Positions 56,556-64,000 of a DNA stretch of 64,000 nucleotides are shown piece by piece. The stretch is from Sacculina carcini. Taxonomy: Eukaryota; Arthropoda; Thecostraca; Sacculinidae. The notes beneath the pieces were generated by a model. The model worked only from the letters and a program-made list of their open reading frames with translations, did not search any database and had not been told where the DNA came from. A program made the position numbers and the translations under genes. Numbering within the stretch: the stretch's first letter is position 1; every line of letters starts with the position of its first letter. The stretch is taken from contig OU696584.1 in assembly GCA_916048095.2 (NCBI GenBank), positions 8,042,944 to 8,106,943 on the forward strand. Reading direction: 5' to 3'.

Positions 56556-59500
56556 ATGGACGACATTTCAGACAATTTCATCAACGGCGCATCTGCACAT
56601 GCGTCGTCTGTCAGTGCTCCGTCAATGGAGAATATTCCAGAGCTTGTTGTGGCTGTACGTGTCGAACTACCAACGTTCGATCCAATGGACGTCGATACAT
56701 GGATTGCTATGTCCGACAATTTAATGGCGGATGCTGGCATCACAGTGCAAACCACCATGATGAGGAAGGTGCTGGCTAAATTACCAGCGTCGCATTTCCG
56801 CATGGTGAAGGACCTGGCCACGGCAAGTCCTCTTCCGTCTGACTGCTACACGCAGCTGTGCGCTCGATTGAAGAAGCGTCTTCAGCTCACCCCAGCTGAG
56901 CGACTGAGGCGGCTGAACAGCTTGCCTGCCGAATTGGGATCACGCAGGCCCTCAGAGTTGTTTGCTGACATCGAGATTTTGTATCCGAACGATACAGAGC
57001 ACGAGATAATCGTCGAGACATTTTTGGGCCGTCTGCCCCCTGCACTTCGGCTGCTGTGCCGTGAGTGGCTTGAAAAAATGTCTTTGGTAGAAGTCGCCGT
57101 TCAGCTCACACAGACAGTGTCAGCGACTATTCACGACTCCGGACCCGATGATGATTCTGCAGTGGTCTCATCAACTCGCCAAGCTCAAGCACGTCTAGCG
57201 AAGCCAGCCGCCAGCAATCGTCAAGCGGCATCAAATCGTCGTTCAGCGTCGTCCACGTCAGACACCTTTGTTAATCGCTGGTGCAGAAACCATCGACAAT
57301 GGGGACCTGCGGCTCGCAAGTGTACAGGCACGTGCACATTCGCCATCGATGCAGGGAAACGCACACCGCAGCAGGCATTAGTGGCGGTGACTGGCAGCAA
57401 TTCCACGTGCCACTTGCTTCACGTTACTGATCGTAGCGGTCGTCGCTACCTCGTCGACAGCGGCAGCGAGGTGTCACTGCTGCCCGCCACATGCTCACGT
57501 GACACCCCGCTGTCTGCACCAGTACTCCGCGCGGCAAACGGCTCGACAATCCCCGTCTACCAGCGTGATTTCCGCCTTGAGGTTGACCTGTGCCTCGGCA
57601 GGATCTACCCGTTCAAGTTTTTGGTGGCGGGTGTGCCTTCACCAATTCTGGGAGCTGACTTCCTCCGCGAGTACGGCTTGGTGGTAGACCTGCGCGGCCG
57701 CCGCCTGATCGACAGCGTCACTCACTTGTCCACTGTCAACAGACACACAGGGACTCTGCCTCATCCCGACGTGGCTCATGTCAGTGCGGCACAACATACG
57801 GCCTACGACGGCGCCGGCTTCGAAGATGTGAGCAGAAGCGACTCATTCCGCCGTCTGTGCGCACCACCAACAGGTTTCCCAGGTATAAATTTACCGGGTG
57901 TGGAACACCGAATCCTCACTAGAGGTGCACCTGTTCACGCGCGCTCCAGGCGGCTCATGCCTGGTAAGATGGCTGCAGCGAGGCGTGAGCTCGACGAGCT
58001 GCTCGATCGCGGCATCCTCGTCCCCTCATCATCATCATGGGCGAGCCCAATACAATTGGTCGAGAAAGACGGAGGTTCGGCATATCGCATGGTTGGGTGT
58101 TATGAGCGCTTGAACGCTATAACCACACCTGACAGGTACCCCATACCACACCTACAGAGCTTCGCTGATATGCTGGACGGTGCTCGTGTGTTCAGCAAAC
58201 TTGACCTGGCGCGTGCCTTCGCGCAAATTCCCGTCGCCGAAGAAGATCAACAGAAGACTGCCATCATCACACCATTCGGGCTGTTTCATTACACGCGAAT
58301 GCCGCTCGGGTTGTGTAACGCGGCCCAAACATTTCAACGCCTGATCGACTCGGTAATCCGCGGTATGCCTCGTGTATACGCCTACATTGACGACATCTTG
58401 GTATACTCGCCGGACGCTGAGACTCATCACCGAGACCTCCAAGAGCTGTTCAGGCGGCTGTCAAGTGTGGGTTTGGTGGTGAAACCAGAAAAATGTGTTT
58501 TTGGTCGCGAAAGTGTGCGCTTCCTCGGCTTGGAAGTGTCTCCTAAGGGTATCAGTCCTCTTCCGGAAAGAGTGGCTGACTTGTGCGCCATGCAATCACC
58601 ACGCAACGACACCGAGTGTCGCAGATTCATCGGCATGGTGAATTTCTTTCACAGGTTTATACCCAGCCTTGCCGCAGCCCTAGCGCCGCTGCACACAGCA
58701 GTACATTCACGCCCGTTCGAGTGGGGCGATGAACAAGAATCTGCTTTTCAAAAGGCGAAAACAATGCTGGCCATCGCATCTCGTCTCGCCTACCCTCAAC
58801 AAGATGCTCCCACACAGGTCATTGCGGATGCTTCAGATGTCGCCGTCGGTGCAGTCATTCAGCAATTCCAACACGGTCGATGGGGACCGCTGGCGTACCA
58901 TTCGCGTGCTCTAAGCAAGGCAGAACTGAAGTGGAGCACCGGCGACAAGGAGCTGTTCGCTCTCTTCAGCGTCATCAAGCGGTTTCGCCATCTGTTAGAG
59001 GGTCGACCTGATCTTCGTCTGCTGACAGACCACAAACCGCTCGTACACGCTTTCACCAGTGCCAGTGAGCGATCGGCACGGGTGCAGCGTCAGCTTGCTT
59101 TCATTAGCGAGTTTACGACCGACATCCAGCACTTGCCTGGCTCGAGGAACGCTGCCGCCGACTGTTTGAGCCGTCCTCCTGATGCCAGCCCTCCTGCCAC
59201 CATCGCAGAAGTAACGCACTTTCACAGTGAACAGAGCATTGATCTAAAGCGGCTTGCACTGGCTCAAATATACGCACCAGACGTCTCCGCGTTGGCCGAT
59301 AATTCCTCTCTCAAAATCGAGCGCCGCCCGGTCACTGGAGTCCCCTCTGGTCTCCTGGTATCAACGTTGACCGGAATCGATCGTCCACTGGTGCCCGAAG
59401 CACTTCAGCGCGAAATCTTCGACCGATTCCACGGCCTGCACCACCCCGGTGCCCGAGCAACTCGTCGGTTAATATCTGAGCGCTTCGTGTTTCAGCGAGT

Positions 59501-60545
59501 GTCTTCAAAGGTGGCTGAGTGGACCAAGACGTGCACCAGGTGTCAACTTTGCAAAGTCTCCCGCCACCAGCATACGCCACTGAAGCGTCCACCGCTGCCG
59601 AGCAACCGGTTCGAGGCGCTTCACATCGACATCGTCGGGCCGTTGCCAGAGGCCGACGGCTACCGGTATCTATGTACTATCATAGACCGATTCACGCGGT
59701 ACCCTGAGGCCGTGCCCATGACAGACGCTACTGCGCAAAGCTGCGCAAAAGTCCTGCTCGACTGGGCTTCACGGTTCGGTCTGTGCCTCAATATCACGTC
59801 CGACCGAGGCCAGCAGTTTGTCTCCGACCTGTGGAAAGAGCTCTGGTCTCTGTTGGGCGTGAAACTCATCACCACCTGTGCGTACATGCCGCAACAGAAC
59901 GGCATTATAGAGCGTGTTCACAGACAGCTGAAGGCGTCGCTCACGGCATCTCTGCAAGACGATGTCGCCTGGCCGTCCGCTCTTCCAGTTGTGCTGATGG
60001 GCCTCAGGGCGGCTCACAAGCGCGACCTGGGCTCATCACCAGCCGAACTAGTCTTTGGCGAACCGCTGCGACTACCCGGGCAGTTCTTCTCACCGGCAGA
60101 GACGCAGCCGACCACAGAGACTGTCCGTCGTCTGAACAATGCCATGTCCCGCCTGCGTCCCGTGCCGACCGCCTGGCATTGTCGTCACGAACAGAACCGG
60201 CCGTTTGTCTCTCCTGACCTCTCTACAGCGACGCATGTGTTCGTGAGGGTGGACGCCCACAAACCACCGCTTACATCGCCGTACCAGGGCCCGTACGCCA
60301 TCATCAGCCGCGGCAGCAAAGCGTTCGTGCTGGACCGAAGAGGCCGCCAAGAGACAGTCGCTGTGGATAGACTGAAACCAGCATATCTTGAGAGGGCCAC
60401 CGACACATACCCAGTGAGCACACCCGCCACTGGACCGACACCTGCCCCTACCGCGGTGCCGACACCTGCTCCACCTGTCCATGCGCCAAGTATCGTATGG
60501 TCTCGTCGTGACAGGCCTATTAGACCACCGGCGCGTTTTACATAA
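56556..60545 (+). CDS. Gag-pol polyprotein of the Gypsy element
   Basis: 1329 aa in one frame. Gag occupies about residues 1-290, with a zinc-knuckle-like CX2HX9CX3C (C243, H246, C256, C260) instead of the usual CCHC. The aspartic protease is DSGSE at D301. The reverse transcriptase includes SKLDLARAFAQIPV, TPFGLFHYTRMPLGLCNA and YIDDILVYS (D612, D613). RNase H starts IADASDVAVGAV (D758). The integrase has a zinc-binding HHCC segment (H959 onward, TKTCTRCQLC) and catalytic D1025, D1083 and E1119 with the expected 35-residue D-E spacing. A Pro-rich tail ends the frame. The order protease-RT-RNaseH-integrase is that of Ty3/Gypsy. There is no env frame and no gag-pol frameshift, so Gag and Pol must come from one precursor. 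All catalytic residues appear intact. Confidence 0.95.
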   Translation: MDDISDNFINGASAHASSVSAPSMENIPELVVAVRVELPTFDPMDVDTWIAMSDNLMADAGITVQTTMMRKVLAKLPASHFRMVKDLATASPLPSDCYTQLCARLKKRLQLTPAERLRRLNSLPAELGSRRPSELFADIEILYPNDTEHEIIVETFLGRLPPALRLLCREWLEKMSLVEVAVQLTQTVSATIHDSGPDDDSAVVSSTRQAQARLAKPAASNRQAASNRRSASSTSDTFVNRWCRNHRQWGPAARKCTGTCTFAIDAGKRTPQQALVAVTGSNSTCHLLHVTDRSGRRYLVDSGSEVSLLPATCSRDTPLSAPVLRAANGSTIPVYQRDFRLEVDLCLGRIYPFKFLVAGVPSPILGADFLREYGLVVDLRGRRLIDSVTHLSTVNRHTGTLPHPDVAHVSAAQHTAYDGAGFEDVSRSDSFRRLCAPPTGFPGINLPGVEHRILTRGAPVHARSRRLMPGKMAAARRELDELLDRGILVPSSSSWASPIQLVEKDGGSAYRMVGCYERLNAITTPDRYPIPHLQSFADMLDGARVFSKLDLARAFAQIPVAEEDQQKTAIITPFGLFHYTRMPLGLCNAAQTFQRLIDSVIRGMPRVYAYIDDILVYSPDAETHHRDLQELFRRLSSVGLVVKPEKCVFGRESVRFLGLEVSPKGISPLPERVADLCAMQSPRNDTECRRFIGMVNFFHRFIPSLAAALAPLHTAVHSRPFEWGDEQESAFQKAKTMLAIASRLAYPQQDAPTQVIADASDVAVGAVIQQFQHGRWGPLAYHSRALSKAELKWSTGDKELFALFSVIKRFRHLLEGRPDLRLLTDHKPLVHAFTSASERSARVQRQLAFISEFTTDIQHLPGSRNAAADCLSRPPDASPPATIAEVTHFHSEQSIDLKRLALAQIYAPDVSALADNSSLKIERRPVTGVPSGLLVSTLTGIDRPLVPEALQREIFDRFHGLHHPGARATRRLISERFVFQRVSSKVAEWTKTCTRCQLCKVSRHQHTPLKRPPLPSNRFEALHIDIVGPLPEADGYRYLCTIIDRFTRYPEAVPMTDATAQSCAKVLLDWASRFGLCLNITSDRGQQFVSDLWKELWSLLGVKLITTCAYMPQQNGIIERVHRQLKASLTASLQDDVAWPSALPVVLMGLRAAHKRDLGSSPAELVFGEPLRLPGQFFSPAETQPTTETVRRLNNAMSRLRPVPTAWHCRHEQNRPFVSPDLSTATHVFVRVDAHKPPLTSPYQGPYAIISRGSKAFVLDRRGRQETVAVDRLKPAYLERATDTYPVSTPATGPTPAPTAVPTPAPPVHAPSIVWSRRDRPIRPPARFT

Positions 60546-60602
60546 TTGTGTTGGTTTTATAATCATAGTTATTTTTCCTGCTATTTTCGGTGCTCGACAC
60601 CT

Positions 60603-60611
60603 GGGGGGAAG
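60603..60611 (+). other. Polypurine tract of the Gypsy element
   Basis: GGGGGGAAG one base before the 3' LTR, the site where plus-strand synthesis would be primed. Confidence 0.75.
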
Positions 60612-60612
60612 C

Positions 60613-60769
60613 TGTGGGCCGACGGTAGTAGCGCCATCTGTTGGCCGGGTTTTAATCCGGTGTAGTGTTTCATGTCATTGACTTGTATGTATGTTCGTGT
60701 GTTGTCATTGAGTCTTGTGTGCGTAATTATATCAGTTGTGTTCTGTCTGCATGTTTGACGGTTGCTACA
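60613..60769 (+). repeat. 3' LTR of the Gypsy element
   Basis: TGTGGG...CTACA, with proper TG...CA ends, followed by the TATT target duplication. Confidence 0.93.
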
Positions 60770-60773
60770 TATT

Positions 60774-61312
60774 CAAATACAGATATGCTAACGATAAACT
60801 GCTTCAAATAATTTTTTGTCGTTTTTGAAGAATAATTGCCTGGACATTTTTGAACGATGGGCTATTTGGACTGCCGACACAAGAGCTTCATATAATGTAC
60901 TCCGTATTTTCAAAAATAAGATCCATAAATTAATTGATGATAATTTCGGACGTATATTTAGAATCGAATTTTTTTATATGTTACCCTCACTTTTTATTTG
61001 GGATATACTTTGACGACGTTTATGGCTTGTTTCATATTTTATCATCGGCGCAGCGTTCTTTCCACGTGGTGTTTCTTCCGCTGTGGTGTTGTGTTCTGAT
61101 CACGTTTGGTCTGTTGGCTTAGTTTGACATCTTCATCAATTACAGTTTAAATGGTATTGTTCCAGTAATATCGACGGCACTGTTCTGAAGCACGGGTACA
61201 GTAAGCACAGTTTGTGTAGCACAGTAAGCACAGTGTGATTTCTAAAACCATTGGAATCGCGCAGGAAGCTTATGTATCCCGGTGATAATCTAGTTGTTTC
61301 CGTTATCACGTG
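60774..61312. other. Intergenic between Gypsy and GRWD1
   Basis: AT-rich with no exon. Likely contains the GRWD1 promoter. AGTAAGCACAG is repeated at about 61200 and 61222. No TATA box near the ATG at 61313. Confidence 0.4.
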
Positions 61313-63291
61313 ATGACGACTGGGGATCGCGTGCGACGCGGCGTGATTGGTGATAATGACGACGACAACACTGATCAAGAGTCTGACGAGCAGATGAGTG
61401 ATGCTGCTGAAGAAGACGGAGAATTCGAGGATATTGATGAAGATGATGGGGATGATGGAGTGGATGAGGAGGCAGCTGACCAGCAGTCTCAGTCTGCCTC
61501 ACCGGGAGCGACTCAGCCGGAAAAATCCGAGGTTTATTTGCCTGGCAGACAGTTGGCCGATGATGAAGAATTGGTCGTGGATGAGTCGGCCTACATCATG
61601 TTTCATCAAGCTCAAACCGGTTCGTTCAGTACTCTGATTCAACACCATCTTTGCCCAGTTATTTCATTACCTTCTATATTATCTTTATCTTTAAGATTTT
61701 TTCTATATTCTATATTGTCATCTTTTCCCAGTTATTTTCTGTTTCATCTGGAACATTTGATCTCAAATAGTTTTATCATGATCTGGATTTTATATGCGTT
61801 TTTTGTGCTGTTCTATGCTTGTGTGAAGGCGATCCTTGTCTGAGCTTCGACGTGCTGCAAGACCGACTGGGAGATAACCGCAGCGAGTACCCGCTCACCA
61901 TGTACCTGGTGGCCGGCACACAGTCGGCACGCGCCAATAAGAACAGCGTCATCGTGCTCAAGGTCAGTGCAGGTCACGGTCATGTCAATGTAGTTCACGA
62001 GGTCACATAAACACACACTTGTGACCAGTTTGCTATAGCGCGGTATTTACTTGCTATATACTATTCTAGGCGTTTCATAATAATGTTATTAGCATCTTGG
62101 ACTGATAGTTGCTAGGTTATTGGTTGCTGGGTTATTGGTTGCTAGGTTATTAGTTGCTAGGTTATTGGTTGCTAGGTTATTGGTTGCTAGGCTATTGGTT
62201 GCTAGGCTATTGGTTGCTAGGCTATTGGTTGCTAGGCGGTGAGGATGTGGTGATATTCATGATGTTATACGATATCCAACTCTGACGTTGTTTGTGGAGA
62301 CAAATTCTGGTCTGATCAAACTTCTTCAATTGTCCCAGTTTGTGCTGTTGGGCATGTTGAAATTGTGTGTGTGTGTGTGTGTGTGTGAGGTTACAGATGT
62401 CTAATCTTCACCGAACAAAGCATTCTTCTGGAGAAGATGATGACGACCAAGATGATGAAGATGACGATGATGAAGAATTGCCGGATCTGGACACGGCATG
62501 TCTCAAACACAACGGCTGCGTCAACAGGATCAGGGTCAGTGTTTTGTTGCGTCACAATTTGGTCGCTTCCGGTACATGGGGCCACCTTAGGGTGGTAATA
62601 GTGCTTGCACTCTTCCCTCATGCTACTGGATTTGCCTGTAATTAATAATAATAATAATTTCTCACCGCAATATCGCTGCATTCTTTTTGCCAGCTTCAAA
62701 TGCACACGTGCTCCGGTGCGTCGTATTTGTATCTCTGTGTGATGATTTTCATGATATCCAACTCTGACGGCGTGTGTATATACACATGCATGGAGTCATG
62801 CTGTGATCTGACCATATACATGAAGTCGATCTTCTAAATAGCTGACCCGAACGGGCGGGGAAAAGATTCCGCTCTTTGAAGATTTCCACTATTCGGACAT
62901 GTAATTAACACGTATTTTATAGGCTTCTGATGGGGACCAAGGAAGTATTCCGCTCTTTGAAGATCCAATTAAGGATTCCGCTTTTTGTAGGATCGACTCT
63001 ATGTATACACATATTCACACAAACACACACACATAGTGCGTCATATTTGTCTCACACACACAATTGACTGGCAGGCTACCACGTGGCAACAACAGCCATT
63101 GTGTGCCACGTGGTCGGAGACGGGCGCCGTGCACGTGTGGCACCTGGCACGTGCACTGCAGGCGGTCGACGAGCCGCACGTGGGCGCCGCGTACGTGCGC
63201 AACGGCGAGGAAGCACGTGCCACACCACTGTTCTCATTCACGGGTCACGCGCAGCAGGGATACGCTCTCGACTGGTCGACAGTCTCTCCCG
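61313..63291 (+). CDS. GRWD1: Glutamate-rich WD-repeat protein 1, first four exons (3' partial)
   Basis: Exons 61313-61619, 61829-61962, 62397-62534 and 63075-63291 keep phase (265 codons plus one base). The N-terminus is acidic (DNDDDNTDQESDEQ and a long Asp/Glu run), then EVYLPGRQLADDEELVVDES and YIMFHQAQTG, then GDPCLSFDVLQDRLGDNR and PLTMYLVAGTQ. Exon 3 starts MSNLHRTKHSS and has a second Asp/Glu cluster before HNGCVNRIR. Exon 4 encodes WSETGAVHVWHL and FSFTGHAQQGYALDWS, where the WD-repeat propeller begins. GRWD1/Rrb1 is a nucleolar chaperone for ribosomal protein uL3 and a histone-binding protein, by family knowledge. The remaining WD repeats lie right of the window, whose last bases (CTACCTCCAG) look like the next acceptor. 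ATG 61313 is preceded in frame by GTG, not ATG. Confidence 0.9.
62109..62236 (+). repeat. 16-bp minisatellite TTGCTAGGTTATTGGT
   Basis: About eight near-perfect 16-bp units in GRWD1 intron 2, with G/C and A/G single-base variants. Confidence 0.92.
62565..62660 (+). repeat. Interspersed repeat family, copy 9
   Basis: CTTCCGGTACATGGGGCCACC, TTAGGGTGGTAATAGTGC, CTCATGCTACTGGATTTGCC and an (AATAAT)n tail, very close to copies 6 and 8. It lies in GRWD1 intron 3, 30 bp after the donor. Confidence 0.78.
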
Positions 63292-63295
63292 GTGA

Positions 63296-63712
63296 CTCTC
63301 TTACTCTCTCCATCTCTCTCTTACTCTATCTTACTCTCCATCTCTCTCTTCTTCTCTCTTACTCTCTCCATCTCTCTCTTCTTCTCTCTTACTCTCTCTT
63401 CTTCTCTCTTCTTCTCTCTTCTCTCTTTTTCTCTCTTTTTCTCTCTTTTTCTCTCTTCTTCTCTCTTCTTCTCTCTTCTTCTCTCTTACTCTCTCTTCTT
63501 CTCTCCTTCTCTCTTCTTCTCTCTTCTTCTCTCTTATTCTCTCTTCCTCTCTCCTTTTCTCTCTTTTTATCTTTTTCTCTCTCTTCTCTCTTCCTCTCTC
63601 TTCCTCTCTCTTCTTCTCTCTTCTTCTCTCTTCTTCTCTCTTCTTCTCTCTTCTTCTCTCTTCTTCTCTCTTCTTCTCTCTTCTTCTCTCTTATTCTATC
63701 TTCCTCTCTGAA
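63296..63712 (+). repeat. (CTCTCTTCTT)n polypyrimidine array
   Basis: About 415 bp of pure C/T sequence (TCTCTCTTCT units with minor variants) starting a few bases after the GRWD1 exon 4 donor. Frames through it (Ser/Leu/Phe, or Arg/Glu/Lys on the minus strand) are artefacts. Confidence 0.95.
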
Positions 63713-64000
63713 CACAAACACACACATTATGCTTCTAGATGTCACTGTTAAATATTGTGTTCACAGTATGGTTGATATTTTACGTGTTGAGAAATTGCCC
63801 GACTGGAGGAGGTGTATTTGTTATCAAATCACGTGAAACTATTGTTTGCAGTCTTGTTTGACATTTCTTCGTTGTGGCAATTTGAATGACCGCTCATATT
63901 GGAGATGTTTTGAAGATCAACGAGAGAAAATGGCTCTGTGAATCATGAAAAGTGATCGGTATAGATTTTACTCTACTTCCAGATATCTCTCTACCTCCAG

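Larger units (their letters stand above)
56366..60773 (+). mobile_element. Intact Ty3/Gypsy LTR retrotransposon, CsRn1-like
   Basis: 5' LTR 56370-56526 and 3' LTR 60613-60769 (157 bp each) differ at three positions only. A 4-bp target duplication TATT flanks the element (56366-56369, 60770-60773). The primer site TGGTGACCCCGA starts at 56528 and matches the complement of the metazoan tRNA-Trp 3' end. A polypurine run GGGGGGAAG precedes the 3' LTR. One uninterrupted 1329-codon frame encodes gag and pol. The tRNA-Trp primer and the CX2HX9CX3C gag motif are features of the CsRn1 clade (known from Clonorchis and arthropods). LTR similarity and an open frame imply recent activity. Confidence 0.93.

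Noticed and set aside
63389-63745. Arg/Glu/Lys-rich minus-strand frame resembling a coiled coil
   Set aside because: Reverse complement of the (CTCTTCTT)n array in a GRWD1 intron.

Overview
This is nuclear DNA from a metazoan. Genes are split by canonical GT-AG introns, carry AATAAA-type poly(A) signals, and encode animal-specific products (RPL13A, MRPS35, cytoplasmic actin, a ZP-domain membrane protein, a CUB/trypsin protease). A protostome, probably an arthropod or another ecdysozoan, fits best. The hints are a ZAD-like zinc domain, interspersed GGTTAGG/CCTAACC runs, a furin-cleaved transmembrane ZP protein, a CsRn1-like Ty3/Gypsy element and a CUB-linked trypsin. No single feature proves the phylum. 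Simple-sequence repeats are extremely abundant, mostly (TG)n, (CA)n, (CT)n, ACTC and TTAG/TCAG.

Layout. 830-1709: last two exons of an SNX29-like PX protein (+). 3057-5058: RPL13A (+, 4 exons). 5376-6746: MRPS35 (-, 2 exons), head-to-head across about 0.46 kb with 7220-19787, an 18-exon REXO5-like DEDDh RNA exonuclease (+) whose introns are largely microsatellite. 21789-24482: intronless secreted CUB x4/trypsin-like protease (+). 26736-43112: transmembrane ZP-domain protein (+, 11 exons). Its 9.35-kb first intron holds a possible small minus-strand gene, several DNA-transposon remnants and a 3.5-kb foldback transposon with a decayed PIN/XPG-like nuclease gene. 44059-45445: actin (+, with a 5'UTR intron). 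46483-47646: truncated LINE (-). 49446-54075: ZAD-like zinc-binding acidic protein (+, 7 exons). 55113-56041: RPAIN (+). 56370-60769: an apparently intact Ty3/Gypsy element with one 1329-codon gag-pol frame, 157-bp LTRs, a tRNA-Trp primer site and a TATT target duplication. 61313-63291: first four exons of GRWD1 (+), running off the right edge.

The host genes are mostly housekeeping functions: cytosolic and mitochondrial ribosomal proteins, ribosome biogenesis (GRWD1), RNA 3'-end processing (REXO5), RPA import (RPAIN) and cytoskeleton. They sit beside two secreted or membrane proteins. Nothing suggests an operon; each gene has its own start and most have a recognisable 3' end.

The most notable observations are: (1) introns with (AC)n toward the donor and (GT)n against the acceptor, which could pair and bridge the intron; (2) the foldback element, whose inverted arms contain the 3' end of its own nuclease-like gene; (3) an unnamed 90-220-bp interspersed repeat family with nine copies here; (4) an apparently young, intact CsRn1-like Gypsy element. 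All reading frames, splice joins and similarities were judged by eye from the sequence and from remembered family sequences; no search was run.
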